From positions 62,001-126,000 of the forward strand of contig JALKBU010000007.1 in assembly GCA_023091735.1 (NCBI GenBank): 64,000 nucleotides of DNA. The letters are read 5' to 3'. Below are positions 49,826-58,845 of the stretch, one piece after another (position 1 is the stretch's first letter; the number at the start of each line of letters is the position of its first letter). The position numbers and the translations under genes were made by a program. This DNA comes from Trichomonas tenax (lineage: Eukaryota; Parabasalia; Trichomonadida; Trichomonadidae). The notes under the pieces were generated by a model. That model made no database searches. It saw only the letters and a list, made by a program, of their open reading frames with translations, and was not told the DNA's origin.

Positions 49826-50548
49826 ATGAGCGGGCGTTTGGTTAAACCAGTCACAAGGAGGGCACTAACGGCGCGCTCATTTCCATCATGTGAAAGAGAA
49901 CTTTACCAGCTACGTGCACAGTTAAATGCGATCAAAAAACATAAAGATCTGCCGACTTCTGAATCAATTTATAATCTTAAGGTCGAAAAGCAGAGATTAA
50001 TAGAAGAAAGGGATTTGCTCAAAGTTAAAATCAACAGATACACCGAAAAATCCAGAACAAGACCAGCTCCTGTTCGAAATGCTCAAATTAAGAAATCTCT
50101 TGAGCGTCAGATAAAATCATTGGAAGAAATTGTCAAAGGAAAGAAAGACGAATTGCAATCCATCCTTACTTCAGATAAAGCTGCACAAATTACAGAATAT
50201 CAAGAAGAATTGAAAATTTTATTTTTAGAAATACAAAGGTTGCGCGGCGCTAAACGCGAAGCAGAGAATGAATTGAAAGAAGTCGACACACGTGTTCAAC
50301 ATATTAATGAACAATATTCAGATGAAGCTTTATTGAAACGTCGACGTGTCATTAAAGCCCTCGAAAAAGAAATAATGAAGCAAACAAATAGAAATGAGAG
50401 GTTACGCAATGATTTAGAAATTCTTTCTCAACAGCAGCAAGAGCGTGAGAATTCTGCAGAAAATCGTAAACTTATCGACCAAATTGCGGAAATACGTAAG
50501 CAAATCAAACAAGAAAAAGAAGCAATCGAGAAATTGCAAAAGGAATGA
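49826..50548 (+). CDS. Coiled-coil protein, 240 residues
   Basis: A basic N-terminus (MSGRLVKPVTRRALTARSFP) is followed by nearly continuous heptad coiled coil: ERELYQLRAQLNAIKKHKDL, KSLERQIKSLEEIVKGKKDE, KILFLEIQRLRGAKREAENE, RRRVIKALEKEIMKQTNRNE. The layout resembles small axonemal or centriolar coiled-coil proteins, but I cannot name a family. The product is unlikely to be a chance frame given consistent heptads and a balanced composition. Confidence 0.85.
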   Translation: MSGRLVKPVTRRALTARSFPSCERELYQLRAQLNAIKKHKDLPTSESIYNLKVEKQRLIEERDLLKVKINRYTEKSRTRPAPVRNAQIKKSLERQIKSLEEIVKGKKDELQSILTSDKAAQITEYQEELKILFLEIQRLRGAKREAENELKEVDTRVQHINEQYSDEALLKRRRVIKALEKEIMKQTNRNERLRNDLEILSQQQQERENSAENRKLIDQIAEIRKQIKQEKEAIEKLQKE

Positions 50549-50922
50549 TTTTTATTTTGTTTTTGGTATCATACACTATTAAATTTGTTTTTATTTCACA
50601 ATGTCTATAATGTTTTATTCGTATATTGATACAAAACCGTGAATTAAATTTTTCGATAGAATAACTTTAATTTTGAACTATAATTTGACTATCATCAACT
50701 TCTATATTTAACCGCATCTCATGTGTATAATAATATCTTCGAAATAACATAATATCAAATCGAATTTAATAAATGCAAAATAGTGTTAAATATTATCATT
50801 GAATAGTTTCTATAGTTCAATAGTTTTGTGTTTTGAATGTTCATATGTCTTAAATCATTACATATAAATCGATATCGAAGTGGATATTGTTTTTAGAGTT
50901 GTGTTACTTTTTAAATTTATTG
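50549..50922. other. Intergenic, no gene seen
   Basis: AT-rich spacer between two plus-strand genes. No repeat or RNA gene recognised. Confidence 0.45.
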
Positions 50923-50929
50923 TCACATT
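50923..50929 (+). promoter_or_regulatory. Inr-like box of the PAH-like gene
   Basis: TCACATT four bases before the ATG at 50934, in TGTCACATTTATA. An in-frame GTG at 50880 precedes this box, so the first 18 codons of the longer frame are judged non-coding. Confidence 0.6.
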
Positions 50930-50933
50930 TATA

Positions 50934-52676
50934 ATGAATAGCTATAATGATTTTCTTTCACTTAATCATGACATAAAGCAGTTCCTTGATGGGAAGGATG
51001 AACGGTCAGAAGCATACTATAGGATTTTGCATGAATTTCGTACAAATCCAAATAATTCTGAACAAATTTTTAATAAACTTGTTTCATTGTTTGATTCCAA
51101 TCGAAACATTCAAGATAAGATAAGGGCTACAACAACCAAATTCAGAAATTCAGAAACAAACGTTAATCAAGCAACAATTGATTTTTTTCGTTTTGTTATG
51201 GATTCGTACAAACTTCCAGACCTTAAGGTGAAGATAAGCAATATCACGGCACTGTTGTCAGAAAATATTATTTCTGCACAAGTTGTTGAAGAATGGTTTC
51301 TGAGAAATTTCCCGGATGTTCCAATTACAAAAATAAATCAACAGATACATCAATTATCTTGGATATACAGCCACTTGAGACAGAGCTTCTCGCACTCTCT
51401 ATCACGCGGTTTTCCAATAATTAGTCTACTCCCAGACGAGTTTTTCCCAAGTAGATTTCATGATTATCCGCTCGAAATTAAATTCATTGCTGCATTCGCT
51501 ACGCTTCTTGAAGACCACGAAATACAAAAATCTATTGTTAAATGCTTGAAGCTATATGGCGCACAGATTATCGGACCAGAAATTGCGAGTGAATGGATTT
51601 CAAAAATTGATGGATTCATTAGTTCAATGTTTGACGAACTTCTCTTCTCAAGAGAGCCATCATCACTATATCCATCTAATTTATTGGATCTTATGTATTC
51701 ATATATGGCTGACGCACAAATCGAATGGGCTCTCGGAAAATATTTGACGAACTTATTGATCGATTCTGAAAAACTCCAATTCATATGCCCACTGGCAGCA
51801 GTTGCAGATTGTAAACCAGAAATAGTACAGAGTAAGGCAGATGAAAATAACATTAAAGATATCTCAGAGGCATTGGCACTCTGTGATATTCGAGCAAACG
51901 GTTTTTATCGTTCATCAAAACTGATATTAACAGAAAAGAATGTTCCAAGTTCTACTATCGAGATATTATATGGAGATGCTGTTCCAAAGTGTGCCAATGA
52001 GCCTCAAAAAGAAGTTTTTTCAGGAATAGTCCTTAATCACATCCTTAAAAACGCAAGAGAAGCCTGCGAATTTGACTACAATTTCAATCTTCAAACTGAA
52101 GCAAATATTGATTGCACAAGTCCTATGTGGCGTAGCCAGTATAAACAGAAATTGTCAAAAGCCTCTGCATTGAGATCCATCATTATGACTAAGATGAACA
52201 CAACGAAATATTCTGAAAGCTCAATTGAAGTTGCAAGAGAATGTTTATTGTCGATTTCATCAAAAATTGATGATATTGAACCTCTTTGTACGCAATTACT
52301 TGATACCATAGTTTACAGCACTTCAGGATTATATATTTCTGAAGATGCTGCATTAGCAACATATTATTTCTACGAACTTACAAGAATTATTGATCTTTCC
52401 CAAAACAACCAAATTTTCGGTCTTTCAGATTATATCTTAGACAGTCAACCTCCATACAGGGAGTTTGGAAATAGTCCCATTTGCAACGCAGACATTGTTG
52501 TTAAAAGATTCATGGCATGTCTCGGAAATATACGAAAGAAAGGCTTCGAAAACACATTTATGGAGAGCCCAACATCATTATTTAAACCCGGTGACAAATA
52601 CATCTTTAAATTGGCCCCAAGTGAAACAGGCATTAATATTACTCATATTATCAATCCTTTTGTTGTTCAAAACTAA
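50934..52676 (+). CDS. Large helical protein with PAH-like N-terminus
   Basis: A 580-residue protein. The first ~65 residues (DIKQFLDGKDERSEAYYRIL, HEFRTNPNNSEQIFNKLVSL, FDSNRNI) follow the pattern of a paired amphipathic helix (PAH) domain of SIN3-type corepressors, in which helices carry the phrases YxxFLxIL, VIxRVSxLF and HPxLIxGF. Key positions are only partly conserved, so this is a tentative fold match. The rest is helical and Leu/Ser-rich, with no clear HDAC-interaction domain. It could be a divergent SIN3-like or unrelated helical protein. The start is chosen by the preceding Inr-like box. The stop is followed by TAAA. Confidence 0.6.
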   Translation: MNSYNDFLSLNHDIKQFLDGKDERSEAYYRILHEFRTNPNNSEQIFNKLVSLFDSNRNIQDKIRATTTKFRNSETNVNQATIDFFRFVMDSYKLPDLKVKISNITALLSENIISAQVVEEWFLRNFPDVPITKINQQIHQLSWIYSHLRQSFSHSLSRGFPIISLLPDEFFPSRFHDYPLEIKFIAAFATLLEDHEIQKSIVKCLKLYGAQIIGPEIASEWISKIDGFISSMFDELLFSREPSSLYPSNLLDLMYSYMADAQIEWALGKYLTNLLIDSEKLQFICPLAAVADCKPEIVQSKADENNIKDISEALALCDIRANGFYRSSKLILTEKNVPSSTIEILYGDAVPKCANEPQKEVFSGIVLNHILKNAREACEFDYNFNLQTEANIDCTSPMWRSQYKQKLSKASALRSIIMTKMNTTKYSESSIEVARECLLSISSKIDDIEPLCTQLLDTIVYSTSGLYISEDAALATYYFYELTRIIDLSQNNQIFGLSDYILDSQPPYREFGNSPICNADIVVKRFMACLGNIRKKGFENTFMESPTSLFKPGDKYIFKLAPSETGINITHIINPFVVQN

Positions 52677-52705
52677 AATATTATATATATTAGAAACAAA
52701 ACACT

Positions 52706-53911
52706 TTATAACCAGTTTATTGTGATGTTAAGGAGCTCTGGAACTTGGTTTTCTTTATAGAAAACTGTGTCTGATGGCCCTGGGCAGTTGATTGATACTG
52801 AAAGGGACTCAGAATTAAATCCATGATCACCACTTGTTGTCAATTCGCCATCTTCGAGTGTGTCGTCGCATTCATATGTAACATTAAATCCATCAAACTT
52901 TTGTGTGTAATAAGAAGGAATTGTTTCATCCATATCCTCGAAATATGGCTTAAGTGGAGTCTTAGCATAATACCTTGCTCCGAGAGCCTCTATAGAGTAA
53001 CCGAACGTGAGTTGAATAAAAGATCCTGGCTCTGGATATTCAATTGTTAATCTCTGTGCAACATATTTATCAAAACCTGCTTGGCGTGGTGAGCCTCTCT
53101 TATCCACCCATTCAGCGACATTTCCGCCGTACAATGTAAGCATTTTATCAGCACTATAAGCAAATGAAACAACATCTCTGCCAACTTGGCCTCTCTGTCT
53201 CTGCATCTCTTCTAGTTCGCGTTCGCACAGGATCCACGACATGTGGTAAGGCACCTCTTTGTAAAAATTCTCATATGAAACATTTGCTAAAACCGAAAGT
53301 TTCACTTCTTCTTCAATGAGTGGCGAAGCATAAATTTTTGAGATTTTATCGATGTTTTCCTGCATCAGATGAAGCATTTGGTAGGAAATTGCAACTCCTC
53401 CGTGAACATCGTAAAACATTTTTGTGTTTTTGTCAAAGAACCTATAGTTTTCATCGAAGAAATATGTAGAGTGGCCCCATATTTCCGGTACTGATGAGTT
53501 CTTCCAGTTGAAAACGTAAGCATATTTTGATGGAATAAAATAAGTTCGGTCCTCCATGATCAAAAACCATTTCTTGTCACCGTATTTTTCGTATATGTCC
53601 TTGAGAACATATAAGTTCCTGATTCTGCTGCGAGCTAAAGGAGAATCGTGTCCTGTGCCTTCCAGGAATGGCGCAGAATCCGGCATTCTGTGGAATACCA
53701 TCTTGCACCTCGGGTTCTCCTTCGTCAGCTTGGAGACTAAGTCGTAGCTGATGTCGTCTGTGTAGATATGAACTTCAGGGACTCTTCTGAACCATGTTTT
53801 AGCAAGATTACCGATTCTCTCTTCAGCGTTCTCCTTCGTCGTCGTGACAACAAATAAATGGTTCGAGTAAAAGTCCCATTGCAAGGATCGAATAAAAAAC
53901 AAACTTAACAT
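52706..53911 (-). CDS. Fringe-like glycosyltransferase
   Basis: A 401-residue protein of the GT31/Fringe type, which adds hexoses in the Golgi. The N-terminus has a short hydrophobic patch (MLSLFFIRSLQ) that may be a weak signal anchor. The first strand-helix reads FVVTTTKENAEERIGNLAKT with WF following, matching the N-terminal motif of Fringe-like enzymes. The metal-binding region is WFLIMEDRTYF (about residues 114-124), where the family usually has DDDTY, so the DxD motif is altered to EDR. A HGGVAISY element (about 168-176) matches the family GGAGYALS position. Parasite surface lipophosphoglycan or glycoprotein glycosylation is a plausible role. Five motifs with 21-22 bp spacing lie upstream. 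Confidence 0.75.
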   Translation of the reverse strand: MLSLFFIRSLQWDFYSNHLFVVTTTKENAEERIGNLAKTWFRRVPEVHIYTDDISYDLVSKLTKENPRCKMVFHRMPDSAPFLEGTGHDSPLARSRIRNLYVLKDIYEKYGDKKWFLIMEDRTYFIPSKYAYVFNWKNSSVPEIWGHSTYFFDENYRFFDKNTKMFYDVHGGVAISYQMLHLMQENIDKISKIYASPLIEEEVKLSVLANVSYENFYKEVPYHMSWILCERELEEMQRQRGQVGRDVVSFAYSADKMLTLYGGNVAEWVDKRGSPRQAGFDKYVAQRLTIEYPEPGSFIQLTFGYSIEALGARYYAKTPLKPYFEDMDETIPSYYTQKFDGFNVTYECDDTLEDGELTTSGDHGFNSESLSVSINCPGPSDTVFYKENQVPELLNITINWL

Positions 53912-53979
53912 TTGAATAAGAATTTTTGAAATTTTGCGTTATTTGGATTTGAAATATCATATATCCAAGAATAATGAAA

Positions 53980-54080
53980 TTTGTCGTGTAAATTTTTGAA
54001 ATCTGGCATGTAAATCATAATATTTGTCATGTAAAATATTGAAATTTGGTATGTAAAATAATAACATTTGCTATGTAAAT
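53980..54080. promoter_or_regulatory. Five-copy TTTACATGNCAAAT array, ~22 bp period
   Basis: Plus-strand TGTAAA cores at 53987, 54009, 54030, 54052 and 54074 (spacings 22, 21, 22, 22 bp). Read toward the glycosyltransferase they are TTTACATAGCAAAT, TTTACATACCAAAT, TTTACATGACAAAT, TTTACATGCCAGAT and TTTACACGACAAAT. The array lies 69-170 bp upstream of the ATG. The regular spacing equals about two turns of B-DNA, so bound proteins would lie on one face. Confidence 0.75.
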
Positions 54081-54086
54081 ATCAAT

Positions 54087-55267
54087 ATGATTCAAAAAAA
54101 AGTAATGAATATACAGCCGTATAATTCATACCATAGAATCAGATATCGATAGCGGAGGTGTGCGCACTGTTTTACAGATAATATATACAGCAAAAGTGTG
54201 TTATGTTTGTGAGACCATTTAATTTAGATCTCATCGAGCTTTCAAAATTGGATAATGAAGTTATGAATGTATACATACATAACAGAGTTCTATATAATTG
54301 AGCCAACAGTGACATCATATACTATTGACTTCATCACCAAAGTATCAAACAATATCATGCAAAGTTGCTTTCTCTTTTCAATGGACCTTATGGTCTGATT
54401 TTAAATTCTCCTAATTAGTCAGATTATCAACAAAACATTTCAATTGATGAGGAGCAATAATTTATGAAAATCGAAGAAGAAAACAAAACAATATTAACTT
54501 AGAGAAAGATTTTGAGATTGAACGATTCTGGCGATGCAAATAAAGCTACAGTGGCAAGAAAAACTATAGAATATATTGCCGTTTAAAATTACCATTGGAT
54601 CTAAGCATCTCAAGATAGCTTTCCTGCTGGAAATGTACTTGTTGGCATTGCGTTCCACAATACTAAAACAATCTGTGCAAGGTTAGGAATCGTTGTGATG
54701 CTTTGTATTCAACTTCAAAAAGAAAAATACTTCCTCATGCGCAAAGTTGTATTGTATTTCCACATAAATCCCACTGAAATACACTGCATAGCTCAAGAAA
54801 TACTCATTCATTACAGAATTAGTGCTTTTATTGCATTATGTTGCGTAAAATAATTTTTTTCACAACAGTGTAATGAATAATAGGATTTTACGAGCATAGC
54901 AAGAAAGTGCATAACCTACAGTAGATAATTGATCTATTATTGTTGCCAAATGATAAGTTTTTGGAACATATTATTTGATGACCCACAAATTAGCACGAAA
55001 TGGAGTAAAACAATAATGTAGTTAGTTGTAAGTAACCATTAGAATGTTAAAAATACAAATAAAAGAAAAAGTAGATGAGTATCAAATAGAATATTTTAGT
55101 ATTATTTTACTTAATTTCACTCTTATGGTTCCCTCCATTCCGAAGCAAGTCTTGCACTGCGATTTTAATGCGTGAAAAAGCAGTTAGACGGGTTTGCAAC
55201 GTGAAAGACGGGTTTTTCTTGGGACTGTAAGTAAAAAATCCGAAGTATTTTGCCAGCATCAATTTCG
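54087..55267. other. Intergenic with two gene-fossil frames
   Basis: No intact gene. From an ATG at 54204 the plus strand reads MFVRPFNLDLIELSKLDNEV then MNVYIHNRVLYN before several stops; similar style resumes past them. From about 54637 to 54852 an ATG-less open stretch reads FHNTKTICARLGIVVMLCIQ and onward for ~70 codons. Both look like remains of coding sequence from an unidentified gene. A short direct repeat AGACGGGTTT occurs at 55187 and 55206. Confidence 0.4.
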
Positions 55268-55274
55268 TCACTTT
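55268..55274 (+). promoter_or_regulatory. Inr-like box of an ankyrin pseudogene
   Basis: TCACTTT in CGTCACTTTTCATAG, 11 bases before the ATG at 55286. The promoter of a broken gene is therefore preserved. Confidence 0.55.
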
Positions 55275-55285
55275 TCATAGTCAAA

Positions 55286-56274
55286 ATGTTTACTCCGGAC
55301 TGGGAAGCAATTGCCTCAAATATTGACAAGTACATCGACAGCGATGAATTCTTCAAGGCGAGAACTCCTCAAGAATTATCGAAAATACTTGATTTTCCAG
55401 AGTTGAATTTCTCTTAATTTTACCGAATCTTCATTAATCTTTCATACCAGCACACCAGCAATACAATGTTCGATCACATTAAGCACGTCACAGTCAATGA
55501 GATAGGAAACCCGAATGATTTAAAGCTGATTTTTAAAATGTTTGCAAAAGTCTTCAACATGCCTATTTTCCATGCAATTTACACCACCTATTTACAATGT
55601 AATAAAAATAATGAACAAAGAAACTCGAATAATGAACTATCCGAAACAATCTCATCACTTGAACAAAATTTCAAGAAAATCGAAGAAAATATCAAAACTC
55701 TATTATAAAAACCTAAAAATATTGAATTATCTGAAAGAATTTCATCACTTGAATGAAAAATCAAGAAAAATGAAGAAAATCTCAAAACAGTCATACAAAA
55801 CTCTGCTCAAACAAATTAAAACATTGAAGCAATGAAATTAGCATGCCGTTACGCGATTTCAGAAGTATCATGATACTTCATGAAGTCTCAAACGGTGAGC
55901 AGACAATCTTTACTCAATGTGGTACTGAAAACAATTTCCCGTTGGCCAAATTTATGGTAGAATGTGATACAAATCCTTGAGCACAAAACCAATTTAACAA
56001 TCCAGTGCTCTATCGTTATTGCTGTCAAAATAACTTAGAAGCTGTAAAATATTTTACTCAACTTCCATGTTTTGATGTCAACATTCGGCTTCAAAATAAA
56101 CTTACTCCTTTAATTGCTGCAGCACGACATGGAAGCTATGAAGTATGTGAATACCTTCTCACAATTCCAGGCATTGATATAAATGCAAGGGAGCAATTAA
56201 ATCGTTCTGCATTTTCCATTGCTCTAGATGAAAGGATCAAGAAACTTCTTATATCCAAGGGTGCAAACCAATGA
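55286..56274 (+). pseudogene. Broken ankyrin/coiled-coil gene
   Basis: The ATG at 55286 opens MFTPDWEAIASNIDKYIDSD and stops at about 55416. Family-like N-terminal sequence resumes (MFDHIKHVTVNEIGNPNDLK, IYTTYLQCNKNNEQRNSNN) from 55466, followed by a duplicated coiled-coil unit of about 95 bp (SETISSLEQNFKKIEENIKT, then SERISSLE and KNEENLKTVIQ) interrupted by stops near 55706, 55755 and 55817. Ankyrin repeats follow in the frame at 56005-56274: NNLEAVKYFTQLPCFDVNIR, LTPLIAAARHGSYEVCEYLL, ending LLISKGANQ. At least four disabling stops or shifts are present. A normal initiator box survives upstream. Confidence 0.85.
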
Positions 56275-56718
56275 TTTAAAATAAAAATCCTTATCTCATG
56301 TCACAAATATGCACTGCTTTCTGAACGCCTAAAATCTAGATCTTTCACTGAAACACTTTCTACAATATTTGCCATTCCTTAGACAGCAAATTTTTCAGTC
56401 ATTGACATCGAGGAAACTTCTTCCATCCATATTTTGATCCGTAAATGAATCCATTATCTCGTATCTTTCTTTCAAGTCCATTGAAAAATGAAACAAAAAA
56501 ATATTGATAAATAGTTTAACAAACTGAGAAAGAAATTTTAAACTTTTCCAAAAGTTTACGGGCGCGAAACCGCCTGTTTAAATGTTGGAAAAGTTTAATT
56601 CTCTATATTATGAGTATTTTCATTTTTAAAACGATAAGTTTTGAATTGAAAATAATCGCGGTGTAGAAAGTTTGTTTTTTGTTGAAATATCGTTAATTAA
56701 AAAATAAACTCTATTCTT
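56275..56718. other. Intergenic with a 14 bp inverted repeat
   Basis: TTAAACTTTTCCAA (56538-56551) and TTGGAAAAGTTTAA (56585-56598) are exact reverse complements around a 33-base GC-rich centre (ACGGGCGCGAAACCGCC within it). It lies 120-180 bp downstream of the XRN stop. It could be a transcript-end hairpin or an element fragment. No gene seen. Confidence 0.65.
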
Positions 56719-58806
56719 TTATAACAAATGCGAAAGATTCTTCTTTTTCTTGTTGATTGAAATTGTTGATTTTCTCTTTGCTTCCTTCTCCATCTTAACT
56801 ACCCTGAAGTCTTTCTTACAATGATATGGGATTCCGGGAATGCTGAGAGGCATATCTTCGGGATTAGTAGCAAATTCACTAACGATGTTCTTCGGTTGTT
56901 CAATATTAAGAGGAATGAATGAAAGATTTTTCTCTCTTGGAGGATTTTCGAACACATATTCAAAGCTTCCATCATTTTGGGCTCTTAATTCACCGCAAAC
57001 CAAAGGTCCATCAACGAAACCATCAGATAATGTTTTCCCATATATCTTGATTTTTCCGAATTCATTTCTTTTCTGTTCTTCTGCTGTTAAAAAAATGTTT
57101 GCTTTCTTTAAAACTTCAGAGAGTTTCTCTCCATCGATAAATGGAATGAAAGTAATTCCTTTCCATGGCTGTTGACCTCCCATCATATCAATTGAGAAGT
57201 TAATCGGATAAAACTCTTCCAAAGGAGATCCTGGCTTCATTAATTCGGCCATTTGTTTAGGAAGGAGATGACTGCTTTGCGGTGGTAAAACAGACATTAG
57301 CTGCTCAAGTGATGAAACAGGTTGAGAATTATCGAAACTCGAAACATCAATTTCTTCTTCCTCTAAAAGAGCAAATGATGATAATAAAGGAGCGTAATAA
57401 TGCGGATAGTGCCATTGCCATGATGCGCAGCCATGTAAATAATACTGTAATGTCCATGACATTCCTCTTAAATAATCGATTGCTGCAGCTTTTACCTTTT
57501 CCCTTTCATTAATGTCAAAGCCGTGTTTTTCTTTATAATATCTTGTCTTTAAGTCATCGAACAGATCCGGATGATGTTCTTCTTCCTCTTTAGCTTTGAT
57601 TGTTTCATGAATGTTCGAGAAATCATTGCCATAAATTTTATTTGTTTTAACGGAAACTTCCTTTGATATATTTGATGGATTCATAATTCCTTCTAACGCT
57701 CTGTCTTCATCTTTAGATAGTAGATTAAGGAACTTCGCAGCCCTTCGAGAATCAACCTTTCCATTGTCAGTGATATATCCACCAATATCGCATATATGCG
57801 ATTTATAAACTTCGAATATTTTCGCGACACTTCCTGAAGTGATACTTATTCCAGGGATCTGTGGTAAGAAGTCATTTCCTGCAGATACACACAAAAATAT
57901 AATGTCATCGAGAGAGCGCTCGAAATACCAATCGAATGTTAATTTTGCAGGCTTTAAATCCTTTTCTAAATATTGACGAAAAACGAATCCATTTGCGAAC
58001 AAAAATTTTGCTGGTCCAAATCTTCCGAGTGGAGCTGTTAATCCTTCAACCCCGAAGACTTCCTCTCTTAGAACTGTGAAGAACAGCTCGTGGCAGGATA
58101 ATCCTAAAAACAAGAAGTCCGCATCAAGCCCATATACAACGTGGCGCCGCGAAAAATCATAATTAAATTCAACTCTTTGTGATCTGATGAATTCCATAAT
58201 TTTGTGTTCTCCTTCACCAGGAACTGAAGCATCAGAGAATATAACAGCTATTTGCGACCATGATTGTGATGTGTTCTGCTTACGAATGATCATTTTCGAG
58301 ATATAATCCGATAATTGCATCATGAATTCTGTTCCGGGTGTGATTGTATTTGTATCTGCATGTTTGATCGCTTCTTCGTTGAGTATTTCTTCTTTTTCAG
58401 CATCTGAAAGCATTATATCTTGACATTGAAGATATCTTTGATATTGTGCGTCTTTTGCTGCGCAAAATCTTCTTATCCTCTGTTGATTCATCTTTGCTCG
58501 AGGAGCAACACCATCAACAGCCATAAATAAGACTTTTCGAGGTCTGACGAGATTAAAAATTCGATCAACGTATTTTTCGACGTTTTGAAACACCTCTAAA
58601 TACGTTTTTGGGTTTTTCTCATTCGCAGGATGATAGCAGGGATGAATTAAACCGTTCATATCGAGATATAAATTATCAAATTCCGTATCTCCAATGGTAT
58701 TTGGGTTTGGTTCTGACGGATCTTCATCTGCTTCCGTCTCTATGCACTGAGAGAGCAACAATGGATAATGTCCTTTCAGCCATCGAAAGAACGAAGGAAC
58801 ACCCAT
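56719..58806 (-). CDS. XRN-family 5'-3' exoribonuclease
   Basis: Processive 5'-monophosphate-dependent RNA exonuclease (Rat1/XRN2-XRN1 class) for RNA decay or transcription termination. The start MGVPSFFRWLKGHYPLLLSQ is diagnostic. Acidic active-site segments are visible: LYLDMNGLIHPCYHP, FMAVDGVAPRAKMNQQR, DASVPGEGEHKIMEFIR, VYGLDADFLFLGLSCHE and SAGNDFLPQIPG. The second conserved block includes MSWTLQYYLHGCASWQWHYP and HYYAPLLSS. At 695 residues it is short compared with XRN2 (~950) and XRN1 (~1700), lacking the XRN1 SH3-like tail. The C-terminus is basic (KRKSTISINKKKKN), a possible nuclear signal, so XRN2/Rat1 is the closer guess. A TCACTTT box lies upstream. Confidence 0.95.
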   Translation of the reverse strand: MGVPSFFRWLKGHYPLLLSQCIETEADEDPSEPNPNTIGDTEFDNLYLDMNGLIHPCYHPANEKNPKTYLEVFQNVEKYVDRIFNLVRPRKVLFMAVDGVAPRAKMNQQRIRRFCAAKDAQYQRYLQCQDIMLSDAEKEEILNEEAIKHADTNTITPGTEFMMQLSDYISKMIIRKQNTSQSWSQIAVIFSDASVPGEGEHKIMEFIRSQRVEFNYDFSRRHVVYGLDADFLFLGLSCHELFFTVLREEVFGVEGLTAPLGRFGPAKFLFANGFVFRQYLEKDLKPAKLTFDWYFERSLDDIIFLCVSAGNDFLPQIPGISITSGSVAKIFEVYKSHICDIGGYITDNGKVDSRRAAKFLNLLSKDEDRALEGIMNPSNISKEVSVKTNKIYGNDFSNIHETIKAKEEEEHHPDLFDDLKTRYYKEKHGFDINEREKVKAAAIDYLRGMSWTLQYYLHGCASWQWHYPHYYAPLLSSFALLEEEEIDVSSFDNSQPVSSLEQLMSVLPPQSSHLLPKQMAELMKPGSPLEEFYPINFSIDMMGGQQPWKGITFIPFIDGEKLSEVLKKANIFLTAEEQKRNEFGKIKIYGKTLSDGFVDGPLVCGELRAQNDGSFEYVFENPPREKNLSFIPLNIEQPKNIVSEFATNPEDMPLSIPGIPYHCKKDFRVVKMEKEAKRKSTISINKKKKNLSHLL

Positions 58807-58838
58807 TTTGTCTTCTGTTTTTTCTCCTTGGACACTAA

Positions 58839-58845
58839 AAAGTGA
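58839..58845 (-). promoter_or_regulatory. Inr-like box of the XRN gene
   Basis: Minus-strand TCACTTT in TTCACTTTTTAGTGTCC, about 32 bases before the ATG. Confidence 0.55.
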
